Shown here: piece after piece, positions 32,176 through 43,300 of the stretch
How positions within the stretch are numbered: the stretch's first letter is position 1
How the letters are laid out: each line of letters begins with the position of its first letter
The notes under the pieces: generated by a model
The model's database searches: none
The model's input: the letters and a program-made list of their open reading frames with translations, nothing else
Told to the model about the DNA's origin: nothing
Position numbers and translations under genes: made by a program
From: Steinernema hermaphroditum
Lineage: Eukaryota; Nematoda; Chromadorea; Rhabditida; Steinernematidae
Direction: 5' to 3'
Assembly: GCA_030435675.1 (NCBI GenBank)
Contig: CM059623.1
Location: forward strand, 6,536,012 to 6,600,011
Length of the DNA stretch: 64,000 nucleotides

Positions 32176-35100
32176 ATGCTGCCATTCGGTGGACCGCCGG
32201 GGTTTCCTCTGATGTCGCAGAGCGTGTTTCCCCAGCAGGTGCTCCTGAATCCCTTAAATAGAGGAGGTGGGTTCTTCTGTGATCTTTTTGCCCGCTAGTT
32301 GCATTGGTGACGGAAAATGGCTTCGAAATCGAGATTTCGGATTGGCTGATATTTTTTATTTAGTTATGGTTACTTCAGCGCCTACTCAGTTGATTTCTCA
32401 TGGTGTTGTTGCTGCGCAACCGCCACAGGGAACGACGGTACAGGCGCCTATGCTGGTGCCTCCAGCGATGCAGGCTGAGATCGCCGCCGCTGCCAAGACA
32501 TCCCCGAACTCCAGTTCTTCAACTCCAGCTGGCGACCATCCTGTATGGACTCAACATACTGCTCAAGATGGAAAGGTTTACTACTACAACCGCATCACAA
32601 AGCAGTCTTCATGGACGAAACCTGACGAGAAGAGGTGTGCGTGGAGAGAGTACAAGACCCCTGAAGGGAAATCATATTACTACAATGTTGAAACAAAATC
32701 AACGACATGGTCGTTGCCAGAAGGAGAAGAATTTGAACCAGCGAAAGGTTGGTTTTACGCTCACTACACGTCACACTGCTTCTTAAGAGTCGAAAGCTTC
32801 GGCGTCTGCTGAATCAATGTCTTCCTCTGCGAAGGGTGATTCAAAGGAAGAAACGGCTGGAAACTCTGACTTGGAGAAAGCCATGATGGCTACCCTTGCC
32901 AAGTATGAGCAGAGCCCTGTGGCAACCTCTGGCACAGAACAGCAAAGCGATTCTAAGGACGTTGCATACGACTACGACAAAGAATTGAAGAAAAGACAAG
33001 GCGATCGATTCCGTGAACTTCTCCGTGACAAGGTGGGGCATGCTAACCCTAACTCAAGTTGAGCGTTTCTCGATTCCAGTACAATGATGGGAAGATCTCG
33101 TCGAACTGCTCTTGGGATCATGCAGTCAAGTACGTCCAGCATGATCCACGTTTCCGCATTATTAGCAAGATGAGCGAGAAGAAGCAGCTTTTCAATGCTT
33201 GGAAAACTCAGAAGCAGAAAGAGGAGAGGGTAAGTTCGGGTTAACTCTTTATGTAACAAACCGACTAAATAACAATCGTACGGTTCTATTGGGGAGCCCG
33301 GACAAGGTCGATTCCGTTTCCTACTAGCGTCCGAGTTGTCTTTACAAACACTTCATCTTCGCTGAGCGTTGGGTTCTCCTCGCGTTCTGCGTTGTACTGT
33401 TCGATGAATAGCTGGCTGATTGATTTCGACTTCTTATTTTCGATGCTGATGGCGCCAGACGCACGGAATGTCTTGTAGAATCGCCTAAAAAGCTCTATTT
33501 ACCGTGATAGAAGTTCGCACATACGCTCGGATTATGTCCTCTTCGTACAACAATTCACGAACTGACTCGCTGTGCTTGGGCCACTTCGCATCCCAGTTAG
33601 GTTCGCGGAGAGGGGGGACCGCTGCGTAGACGTCGTACCAAAGCGGTCTATTCTCCCACTTTAACTGGCCAGAGCGGATAAGTCCTGTGACGCGAAAGAA
33701 GATAGAGCCCGATCGCTCGGCGCGTGTGAAGAACGACGCCATGAGATCTGAAAAAGCGCATGGGTTACATAAGTTAGGTCCTCTCTTCTTCCGGAAGCCG
33801 CGCAAACGCTAAGATCGTCCACGAACAAAAGTCAGAATTAGCGAAGATGCACGAGGTATACGGTATTTCAGCCGTCATGTCAGTCGTGCTGGGAGCCTTA
33901 AAAATGTTCACTCAATGGTTCTTGTTTAGGAGGAGAAGCGTTTGGCGATCAAGAAGTCGAAAGACGACTTTGAAGAATGGTTGAAGGCACTACCAAAGAT
34001 GAAGACACAGAGTTTCCGGTACAGCAAAGCCGAAGATCTGTATGGCTCGGAACCTGTTTGGAGAAACGTCGCAGAGACTGATCGGAGAGACATCTTTCGC
34101 GATGTCAAAGTGAGTCACGCCACGTCTTTTACATGAAACGGTGATTGTGCAACTTCAGGAATACCTTGAAAAGGCCGAAGAGGAGAAAAGTGCTACTCTA
34201 AGACGGCGCAATATTCAAGCTCTAGATGACATTCTTCAAGGAATGCCTGAGATCACCTTTAAAACAACGTGGGCTCAAGCACAGAGGCTGCTTATAGAAA
34301 ATCCGGCTTTCGCTAAGGATGCCACTCTACAGGGTAAGAACGGTGCAGCTCTGCACAGGCCATTAATTCGTTTTAGGCATGGACAAGGAGGACGCCCTCA
34401 TTGTTTTTGAGGAGCACATCAGAAACGCGGAAAAAGTGACCGAGAAAGAAAAGGAAGATGAGGAGAAAAGCAAAAGAAGGCGTGAGCGCAAAGTCAGAGA
34501 AGGCTTTCTTGATTTGCTGAAAGAACTTCAACGGAGAGGAGAGTTGTCTTCCGTGTCGAAGTGGAAAGATCTCTGCCCCACCCTAATCGCTGACTATCGC
34601 TTCGACGACTTATTGCATCAAGAGGGAACTACTGCTCTTGACTTGTTCAAGTTCTATGTCGAGGATTTGAAGGCGCAATTTGGCCAGGATCGTCGGATCA
34701 TGAAAGATATTCTGAAGGTATGGTGCGGCTGTAGTAATATGCTGACTTTGGAATGTATTTTACAGGATCTGGATAAGTGTGTCGAGAAGGACACAACTTT
34801 TGATGAATTCAGCAAGTGGGTTGCCAGTGATGAACGAGGTAAAACTGTGGACATGGGCAATATGAAGTTAGTTTACAACTCGTACGTTGACAAAGCTATC
34901 GGGAAGGAGAAGGACATTGAACGCGAACTGGAGAGAAAGAAGAAGAGACTCGAGTCCAATTTCCACAGCGCTTTGAAACGCTTGGAACCTCCTGTAACTC
35001 CTTCCTCGGAATGGCCCAAAGTGCGCGCTCTGATCGAGAAGGACGAGGCTTATATTGCTGTTGAGAAAGATGAGCAGCGTGAAGAGTTCTTCAATGATTT

Positions 35101-35767
35101 TGTGAAGACTATATCGGAGGCGTGTGGCCACTACCACAGTTCATCGAAGAAGAAAAAGAAGGATAGGAAGAAGAGAAGGAACGACGACGAGTCAGAATCG
35201 GAAGGCGAATCCAAGTCCAAGAGGAAGAGGAGACATCGTTCCAGTGACGAGGCTGATCGTGACCATGATCGCGACCGTGAGCGGGAGCGTGATCACGACC
35301 GAGATCATGACAAAGGTAACCATATGGTGACGAGCATCTCAAGTCGTGTTTACTATAGAAAGTAGGAAAAAGAAGAAGAAGTCTCGCAGGCATTCGCGTT
35401 CCCGGTCACGATCTCGCTCTGAATCTCCCGTAGGTGTTGTGCTTCACTCAGCGGCCCATAACTCGTATTTGCAGGATGGCAAGTCGGGTTCGAAGCGTCG
35501 CCACCGAGATAGGCACGACTCCTCGAGTTCCAAGGTAAGAGCTTGAGCGACATTCCTTGCCGTCCCCGCATACGTCACCCACATTTGTCATTATTTGATG
35601 CTATGTTCTAGCTTTATAAATGCTTGTGTCATGGCTAGCTGTCGTTTTGCATAGATGAATTCTGCTTTCAGAATGTACACGAAGAGGAGAGCTTCGACGA
35701 CTTGGAGATGAAGAGGAATGAGTTATTGCAGCAGCTGGAGAGATCTCACGGAGGCGATAGCGCTTAA
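32176..35767 (+). CDS. PRPF40: Pre-mRNA processing factor 40 (WW and FF domains)
   Basis: PRPF40 is a U1 snRNP-associated splicing factor that bridges the 5' splice site to the branch-point proteins. Domains in order: a Gly/Pro/Gln-rich N-terminus; two WW domains (HPVWTQHTAQDGKVYYYNR and AWREYKTPEGKSYYYN); then a series of FF domains from KYVQHDPRFRIISKMSEKKQ, through WKDLCPTLIADYRFDDLL, to SEWPKVRALIEKDEAYIAV; and a C-terminal Lys/Arg/Asp and RS-like tail (SRRHSRSRSRSRSESP). It ends LERSHGGDSA. TTTTTCAG ends 11 bp before the ATG. The intron at 33230-33929 (700 nt, against about 50 nt for the others) holds the antisense mS23 gene. The next gene, TRAPPC3, begins 201 bp after the stop. Confidence 0.95.
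33286..33742 (-). CDS. MRPS23: Mitochondrial small-subunit ribosomal protein mS23, nested in a PRPF40 intron
   Basis: mS23 is a component of the mitochondrial ribosome's small subunit. Two exons with a 40-nt intron (GTATGTG to TTTTTAG). The product begins MASFFTRAERSGSIFFRVTG and contains RPLWYDVYAAVPPLREPNWD, matching the KPLWFDVYDAFPPLREP signature of the family, then EEDIIRARFYKTF (family: EDRIRAKFY) and a helical end finishing LVRAPQ. TTTTTCAG ends 5 bp before its ATG on its own strand, so it has its own RNA-processing signal. It lies entirely inside the 700-nt intron of PRPF40 on the opposite strand. Confidence 0.93.
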
Positions 35768-35968
35768 GTTGTGTTCGGTTGGTTGATCTAATTAACGCCA
35801 AATTATCTGTTATCTCATATTACACCATTATTTATTGTACATTGGTTCTTTGTTAAAAACTTGTTTGAGATTTTCTGCGTTCGGGTCTTCATGTGATCGG
35901 TTAAGAAAGCCTTTAGTACTGTAGTATTGCTTTGCTCTTTCGCCATTGTGTCCCTTTCAGCCAGTGCA

Positions 35969-36647
35969 ATGTCGAAGCAGTCAAAGACCGGAGGAGTTGT
36001 TGATTCTAGGAAGGTATGCTGTAGCTCTTCTTATCTGACCACTTTAGCCTTGGAGTTAAGATGAGCGGAGAGTTGTTCACTCTGACCTACGGAGCGCTGG
36101 TCGCCGATCTTATTCGCGACTTCGAGCGACCGGCTGCGGTGAACAGGCAGCTAGACAAGATGGGATACAACATTGGTCTCCGGCTCGCAGATGACCTTTT
36201 GGCAAAGAACGCACACATCGGCAGATGCACAGATTTGCACCAGGTTGCCGATGTCATCGCGAAAACAGCTTTGAAGAACTACCTAGGTTTCTTCCGTGCC
36301 TTTTGTTTGGTTTCATTCCGTTCATGTTTAGGTGTCAGTGCACAAATCACCAACTGGAGCTCCAACAATGATGAGTTCTCCATGGTTTTCGAGTCGAATC
36401 CTCTGACGGAGTTTGTCGAGATTCCGCCGGAATTATCTGAACTTCGTTATTCTCAGATAATTTGTGGTGCTATTCGAGGTTAGCTCTCCTTTCCTTCGGC
36501 GTCAGTTACGCTAATACAGGGGCCATGGAATCGCTGCACATGGAAGTCACCGCGTCGGTGGTAACGGACGTCCCGAATCCCACTGAAATACGAGTGAAGT
36601 TTGTTCGAATTTTACAAGAGTACCTTCCTGCCGGCGAAGATGACTAG
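35969..36647 (+). CDS. TRAPPC3: TRAPP complex subunit 3 (Bet3)
   Basis: TRAPPC3 is the core Bet3 subunit of the TRAPP tethering complexes, which activate Rab1 in ER-to-Golgi and Golgi traffic. The short first exon (MSKQSKTGGVVDSRK) is joined to MSGELFTLTYGALVADLIRD, then DKMGYNIGLRLADDLLAK, TDLHQVADVIAKTALKNYLG, ITNWSSNNDEFSMVFESNPL and the end VKFVRILQEYLPAGEDD. Length and every block match the family. Cys in IICGAIRG replaces the segment LLCGVLRG, so the core position is kept. CCTTTCAG ends 8 bp before the ATG. Two neighbours lie 201 bp upstream and 164 bp downstream on the same strand, a probable operon. Confidence 0.95.
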
Positions 36648-36811
36648 AGCTTATGAGGTGTCTCTTATATTTATGTTTTCAAGTACATAATCACGGTGGT
36701 ATAAATAAGGCTGTCAAAGTGTTAGAAATTTATTTCGTATATCTGTGCAGTCCTCGGTGTGCGATACTTGATCTTGATTATGTCTTGATTTATCTTGTGT
36801 TGTTTAGGGAT

Positions 36812-37433
36812 ATGAATCTGAACTGGAACTCATACTTGGCGCATTGGGAGGTGCTCCAGCAGTGGAACAGAGCTCGTCAACTCGCTCTGGAACAGCTGAA
36901 CCAAGAGATTGGACAGGCACATCTCTTATCGTGCCAGCAGCTCGAGGTAGAACATACTTTAGGGCACGGATCTCCGGCAGCAGATAAACAACCTTCTGCA
37001 AATAAGTCCCTATTAGAAGCCGTTGACGAGCCGACGGACAAGGAGATGCTTGAATTCATCCAGCAAACGTTACGCCATCGTAGAGAACGTAAGCTACTGT
37101 GCATCTAAGAATGTTTATCTACTGCATTTATCTTGCAGGCGATATTAAACGAGCCGCAGAAACGAAGGGTAAAGCGAAGAAGAATGAAGAGGAGGAGTAC
37201 GTTTTGGATGAGAAAAGTAGGAAGCTTCGTCGTGTCGCCGAATTCATGCAAACATAATTTTAGTTGGCCTTGATCGCATCCACAACTACAAAGCGCGGGT
37301 TCATAGTCAAGAAGAATTTGGACTTAAGACCGACGCCGTTAACGAGCTGGCTTCTAAGATGGATGCTTCCTTCCAAGCTGTGCACCACAGCCTAAATCCG
37401 TCGCTATGGCCCAGCATCCCACTGAACTTGTAG
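36812..37433 (+). CDS. Small coiled-coil protein of unknown family
   Basis: Three exons: 36812-37088, about 37140-37218 and 37263-37433. MNLNWNSYLAHWEVLQQWNR leads into a predicted helical region (ARQLALEQLNQEIGQAHLLS), a linker, and a second helical part (EMLEFIQQTLRHRRERDIKR). The last exon reads GLDRIHNYKARVHSQEEFGL and ends WPSIPLNL. If the second intron is kept, the protein stops earlier after RRVAEFMQT. TGTTTAG ends 4 bp before the ATG, and the gene follows TRAPPC3 by 164 bp. I could not place the family. Its position suggests coexpression with PRPF40 and TRAPPC3, not a shared function. Confidence 0.65.
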
Positions 37434-37516
37434 ATTATCCTGAGTTTGTTGCATAATACGAGGTTTCTAAAATTTTGAGTTTTTTGTTTTTTTTTCATTT
37501 ATGTTTAGAGTACATA

Positions 37517-38347
37517 TGGTCGCCGTAATTTCAATGGGTCAAGGCTCCTGCCACGAAAAGTGCGCGTCTAGGAAACGTCGCACGCGTTTCGCCATTGAAT
37601 TTTGGAGCCGCGACAAAGAATTATGCATAACTCGTGAAGTAGAGCGTATTTTGGAAAACTGAACGTTGATTTTGAAGATTAGAACTTTCTCGTTCGAATG
37701 AACCCTAGTTGGTGCAATTTGGTGGCGCGAACGTGGAGTTATTAAGCGATTATTATTTTAGTACCATGTAATGTGACCTGAGGCGCCTTTTCCGCTTGAA
37801 AAATATGCGCTGCCTTAACTTTCAAGCCTTTTAGAGCTGACACAAGGCTCATGACGCTTCAATGTACCCATGGAATCTGGAAAACCCAAGATTACTACAA
37901 GCTCCCTACACTAGGATCGAACGTTGGATTTTTACTAGTAGCTTCAACCTCAAGCTTGAATGATGCAAAAGTGGTTCTTTAACAAGCGTTACAGTGCGCA
38001 GGAACTCAGATCGCAGTACGAGCGACTCTGATAGCAGTGACAGTGATGAATAACCCGCGTGTATGACGTTAAATTGGCTTAGGATGGTAGTCTGTTTTAT
38101 AGACCGTTTAATTCCGGCACGCGGAGTGAGTTTCCAGCAGTGAGCCATAGCTCATTCGACGCAGCGTTCAATTCTGCACAAAATCAACGTTTGGATTTCT
38201 GCGAAACCTCCTAGATCGCGCAAAATCAACGAAACAAGATAGAAACTCTGTGATTTCCATTGTAAAAGTCGGCAGAACGACAAAACTACGGTAATGTGGT
38301 GGTCCCACTACGCACACATTGCAGGCGCATTAAAATTACGGCGACCG
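37517..38347. mobile_element. TA-flanked TIR element (MITE-like)
   Basis: Left end TGGTCGCCGTAATTTCAATG and right end (inverted) CGGTCGCCGTAATTTTAATG, with TA outside each (37515-37516 and 38348-38349). Inside the left end, CTCCTGCC followed by ACGAAAA and GTGCGCG resembles the subterminal part of the MITEs at 7658 and 48519, so they may share a source. No transposase frame. The right end lies close to the minus-strand ORF at 38.36-38.65 kb. Confidence 0.65.
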
Positions 38348-38357
38348 TAGTACTATG

Positions 38358-38654
38358 CTAATAATATAGTAGTGTTCTTCGATGGCCCTTTTGGAACACT
38401 TTGCACAAGTTGCGTTCTCGACTCGCATCGCTCCCCTGGAGGAACTTCGCAATCGTGACTTGAAGAAGAATGAACGTTGCGAAGATATGAAAAATGTTGA
38501 GGGGACGTGAGGGCCGATGAAAGGTCCACCGCCATAGAAGGCGAAGAGCCACGCATTTTTGTAGAATACGATTGCCTGCACAGAGAGGACGACGCAAGAT
38601 ATGAAGATCCTCGTTAGCGCTGCATCCCAGAAGAAAGGCCACGAAGCCCTGCAA
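38358..38654 (-). CDS. Uncertain minus-strand ORF, possibly a small membrane protein
   Basis: After a TTTGCAG acceptor (about 38655) two minus-strand frames stay open to the edge of the TA element. One reads ASWPFFWDAALTRIFISCVV and continues LFAFYGGGPFIGPHVP, hydrophobic enough for two membrane segments; the other reads HIFATFILLQVTIAKFLQG further on. I cannot choose between them and recognise neither. The 3' end runs to the transposon border, so the original end may have been lost. Confidence 0.25.
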   Translation of the reverse strand: MQGFVAFLLGCSANEDLHILRRPLCAGNRILQKCVALRLLWRWTFHRPSRPLNIFHIFATFILLQVTIAKFLQGSDASRERNLCKVFQKGHRRTLLYY

Positions 38655-40310
38655 ACATTGATTTTCCCTCGAAATTTATGTTTGTCACTGATAGGTGACT
38701 GTCTTCTGTGAAATTGTATTCAGAATGGAGACCGCCTTCGAGGAGTCGCCATTCAGTATCTTTCCTTCTGTCACCTAAACGGCGACGTCAGCGTCCTCTG
38801 CATAGATTTCCGCCATTTCGCGTTCCTTCGCGAGTCGATCTGACTCTCTGTGCTCACCTCTGCTGGAAAAACTTCCGGGGAACGAAAATGCGGCACCGTA
38901 ATCTTGAACGCGCCATCGCCCACAGTCGCCCACAATGGGATGGGAACGCTCGTGTGTTTGTCGTCCTCCGTGAGTGTAGCAGAGGCGGCTGAAATCTCAA
39001 AGGTGGCCGTAACAGGCTGAAGTAGGAGCAGGAAACCCCATCCATCTTTGGCACAATCGCGAATTCATAAATCTAAGCTAACAGTAGATACGGTAGACCG
39101 CAGGCGGAGGATCATCTCCTTCGGGAGGGGAGGAATCCAGGTGATTGGCATCCCTATACGCCTCCTATGTCGCCGCGTGACTCAAACTGTTTACCCTTCT
39201 GGCCCTTGGGGTCATGAAGCGGCGCTGATTCAGGGCTGCTCCCATTTTCGCTGTTTTGCGGTCAGTCGACTCGCCTTATCGTCGCGTTTCTATTGATCGG
39301 AACGCCGATTCGGGAGATCGCCGCCCCGGAATTCGTTTGTTTTTTCGAAGCTCAGGCGACGGCTCTCGCGAAACCATGTCCCCCCTAACGGGGTTTCTGT
39401 TGCAGAACCGAACCCCAGATGCTGCCCTTCTTCTTCACCTCTTCCTCCACCTCCGACGATGACGAAGAGATCCCGGCGGAATTCAGCGGATCGGGGCGCG
39501 CGACGGCGACGATCCTGGTCAGTTCACATTATCGTAAATCGGTTATCACCTGCGCAATCGATAGTTATGCGTGCACTTGCGTGTTCTCTCACAACACCTT
39601 CACGCCCTCTCAACGGCACTTCTCCGTTGCGGACCTCGGGGGCGAACCGCCACCGAATAGCGCGGTTTTGTGCCCAGGCGAGCACTGTCTTTGTCCTTTG
39701 CCGAAGAGTGGCGCCCGATCGGCGATCGCCGAGCGCGCTCACTTATCTTGTTTTCGGCTTTATATCCTTTTGCAGCTGTTTGTCTTCCGGAAAAGGCGAA
39801 GTCCTTGGCGGTGACTCAAGCTAATCGATCGCCGCCGATCAGCTGGCGCCTCTCCGCGAAAGGAGGCGAATTCCTTCGGAGGGCGGTGGGAAGCCGAATT
39901 TGGTGATCGCAGCGCGCCGTGTTATTCTCGTCGTGGCGCTCCTTTCCCGATCTGGCGACAGTCGAATGGCATCGCCGTACTATCCCACGTGTGCCTCCGC
40001 TTTGCGCTGTAATGCGATAGGGCGCGAAAATGCGGCGCTTCTTCGCGGGGCGCGCGGAAGGACCCAGGAAGCGACCCTTCCAGACAGACATGTTTTGATT
40101 GAGACATTGCGCGTCGGCGAGGGTCATTCCCAAACCGACAAAGCCTTCAAGCTGGTCGCTACTAACCCAACTGATCAACGAACTCTTCCGCCGTCACTTC
40201 TTCTAACTTCTCTTATCGGACTTGTCTTCGCTATCCGTTTCCTGGGTGCTACCGTACTCCTGAAATATCGTCGTCGTGTTTCTAAACTGTGTATTTTGCA
40301 GATCGATTCT
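38655..40310. other. Unassigned 1.6 kb upstream of the formin
   Basis: GC-rich with several overlapping open frames on both strands and clusters of GGCGATCG-like words, but no exon chain or known domain. It may be promoter and 5'-UTR of the formin and of the minus-strand ORF. Confidence 0.35.
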
Positions 40311-43300
40311 ATGTTTTCGCGAAAGAAGGAGAAGGACAAGGAGAAGTCGAATGAAGGAGTTCAAAATGACTCGAAAGCGTCATACACGTCGATGCAGGTG
40401 AATATTTTCTACGTCTTTCTACTAAATGAGCTGATCTTTCGTAAGTGCTTACCGAACGCAGCAGTGTTTATGTTTGTGATTTGTTGAAGTTCGCGGAGAT
40501 TAAGTGTTTAGCCTTGCTGTGGATGACTCGCGCGTGTTTTTGCGCCCGGTTCGCAAAGGCTGCGCATGTTCGTTTATGTTTCACAGTTTGCTTTTGGCCT
40601 CGTTTCTCCGGATACGTATGCATGATTTAGTGTGTGGCTATTGTCAGTCATTTTTGGTGAGCGGCAACGACTCAAATCTAATTCCGGAGTTTTGCTTTTT
40701 CATACGCACTATTATCTAGTTTTCGGCCGGCGGTTTTACTAGTGCGGTAAATCCAATTGTAATCTTTTGTGAATGGAATTTTATTGATCGCTGGTATCTG
40801 TCTGTTTCCCACTGATAACCGTTCGCTGCCTCAATAATTGTCATACAAAGTTAACTTTCGCGGCAATGTATATATAAGTGGCTTGGTTGTAAATCATTCG
40901 GTCACTTGCTGTGAATTACGAGTACAGGACTCCATTGACATTAAATAACTTTTGCGACAATGTGAGCACAATATCACACTCACTGTCCGCCACTTCTTTC
41001 TCGTCACTGGTCAGTGGAAGGCAAAGGCCCCCTGTGCCGGTCCCCTTCCTGACCTTCGCGAGGTTCTTTATTACTATGTCGGCGCTCTCCACCAACACGC
41101 ACTCTCTCTCCTTGGCGTAATTTTCGGCGCCAAGCACTCGTTTTTAAATTTTTCTATTAGATCTTCGTTTCTGTTCTTTAAAAGCTGCGCGACAGATCTC
41201 TCAAAAAACTCCGCTTCGAATCGCTTTGTTGATTTCGATCCTACTCCTTTATCGTTTTCACACAGGCCAACAATCGCTTTTCTATTTCCTTTCTTCGCCC
41301 ATCGCTTGAGAAATAATCGCTTTATACGGGTACTCCGCATCAATAGGTATTTACGGGCCGACAAGTGGCTGACGTGCCATTCAAAACAACCGATAATGAC
41401 AGTTTTCCCGGCACCATTGCTGCGCGCTGCTCGTAATAATTTTATCATATATGCGCATTTCTCCTGTGCCTGTGCCGCATTCAGCGGACAAGGTCACCGC
41501 GACTTGTTGAAGTGGCTGGAGGTTTTTCAAATGAGTAATCGGATCAGAGTATTGATACTACTCCGTTTACAGGGTTTTACCACCCTTCAACGGTTTACTA
41601 TTTAATTGAGTGGAAGGCGATAGTTCCCTTTTGTCGGCGTGTGTGTTTCGTGGATATTGGGGTTGTTTCTGTGATGGTGGTCATATCTTAGGTCAAAAAT
41701 GCGTCGACGCTCCCGTCAGCGGGATGAACCGGACGTTGACGGGCCAGTTTCTGGAGCTATCTACGGTCCCACTTCTGGTAAAATTTCTCCCCCGTCAAAG
41801 CAACGTCCTTCACACTTCTATGAACCGCTTTCCTCGGCCACCTCTACATTCTCCGGAGGCCAGTCGTGGCCCCGAAGATCTTCAAAATCGGAGCAGCCTT
41901 GGTGGGCAGCTCATGAAGGAGCGTCAGTTTCACCTCAGTGTCGTTCTTCAACGAGGAAGAGCGCCACAACGCCCCCTTCACTGTGCAGTGGAAAAATGCG
42001 TTCAGCCAGTTGGAAACTGTTGTCAAAAAGAAAACCGAAAGCGAAGCTTGTCAATGTAAGCACGTACGAGAGATCAGCTTATGTATGATTGTAGCTATAG
42101 CTACAAGTAGAAATTTCACATGTGCTTCTTGGGTATAGGTTTCAATGGAACAACCTTATGATGTTTTAGAGCGTATCGATGAAACCAAGTGAGGTGTATG
42201 GGCAGTCGGAGATGGCGTTGGAGGAAGCTCCTCTGAAAGGAATGAGCGATAGTGAAATTGACAAGCTTTTCCGGGATGTAATGAAGGATTCGAATGTTAC
42301 TGGAGACAAGCTTGAACAAAACTGTAACACCATGCGCCGTGATATGAAGATACGGCTAATCGCACAGTCAAAAAGAAAGGAAGCAAAGAATGTAAGTTGG
42401 ACTGACTACTCTTACATGTTCGTGAGTATTTTACAGAGCCCTGTGGATTTGTGTCGCAAAATGCAAATGCTAAAAGAAGGAAAAAGTCACAATTTCGCTG
42501 AAGTAACGGAGAAAGTACGAGTTACTCTGCAGAGCGAGTCCGTATCCTGGATAGAGCAGTTTGGAAAGGCTGGAGGCGCACGACTCCTCGAAGATATGAT
42601 GGGACGCCTAATTGAGACTCTGGAAGCAATCAGAACCGGTGATCTACGCTATGCGGAAGTTCCAGAGGAGAAAATAATTTCTGCATTGTATGATGCAGTT
42701 CAAGGAGCGAGGAGTTTCATAAACGCTTGGGTTGGTTCAGCTCATACGAACTTTCCTGCACGTTGTGTGTTCTGCAGCCCGGTATCAAAGCAACCTTCAA
42801 GACTGACTCAAAGCTGTCGTACCGATTGATTCAAGGACTTTACGTGACCAATTCACGGGATAACCAGTCAGACCTCAACGATGGCCTCTGCTTTCAAATT
42901 ATAAAGCTGCTCTCAGTTATATGCTTCCTTGGTGGTGGAGAATCAGAAGATTCCGAATACTTCGAAATCAGCGGGTGAGTTCACAGACACTGGACAGTTC
43001 GCAGCACGTTAGTCATTAAAGGCGGAAGTTTAGAATGAATGAAGAACGGTAATAATTAAAAAATACACTTCTTTTCACAAAACAACCCATAACAATTGTT
43101 CACTACATAATATTCGAATTTGTAGGCATGCGATGATCATGAGAGATTTGACAGATGTGGGCACTGAGAGGAAAGTACCTCGATTTGCTTGCATAACAAA
43201 ATGTTTAACACACAGACGAGCCGATGTAGTGGTAAGTTTCTGAGAACTTGACTCCTGAAAGTTCTAGGTACGGTTTTATAGAAGTGTGGCATAAATGTTG

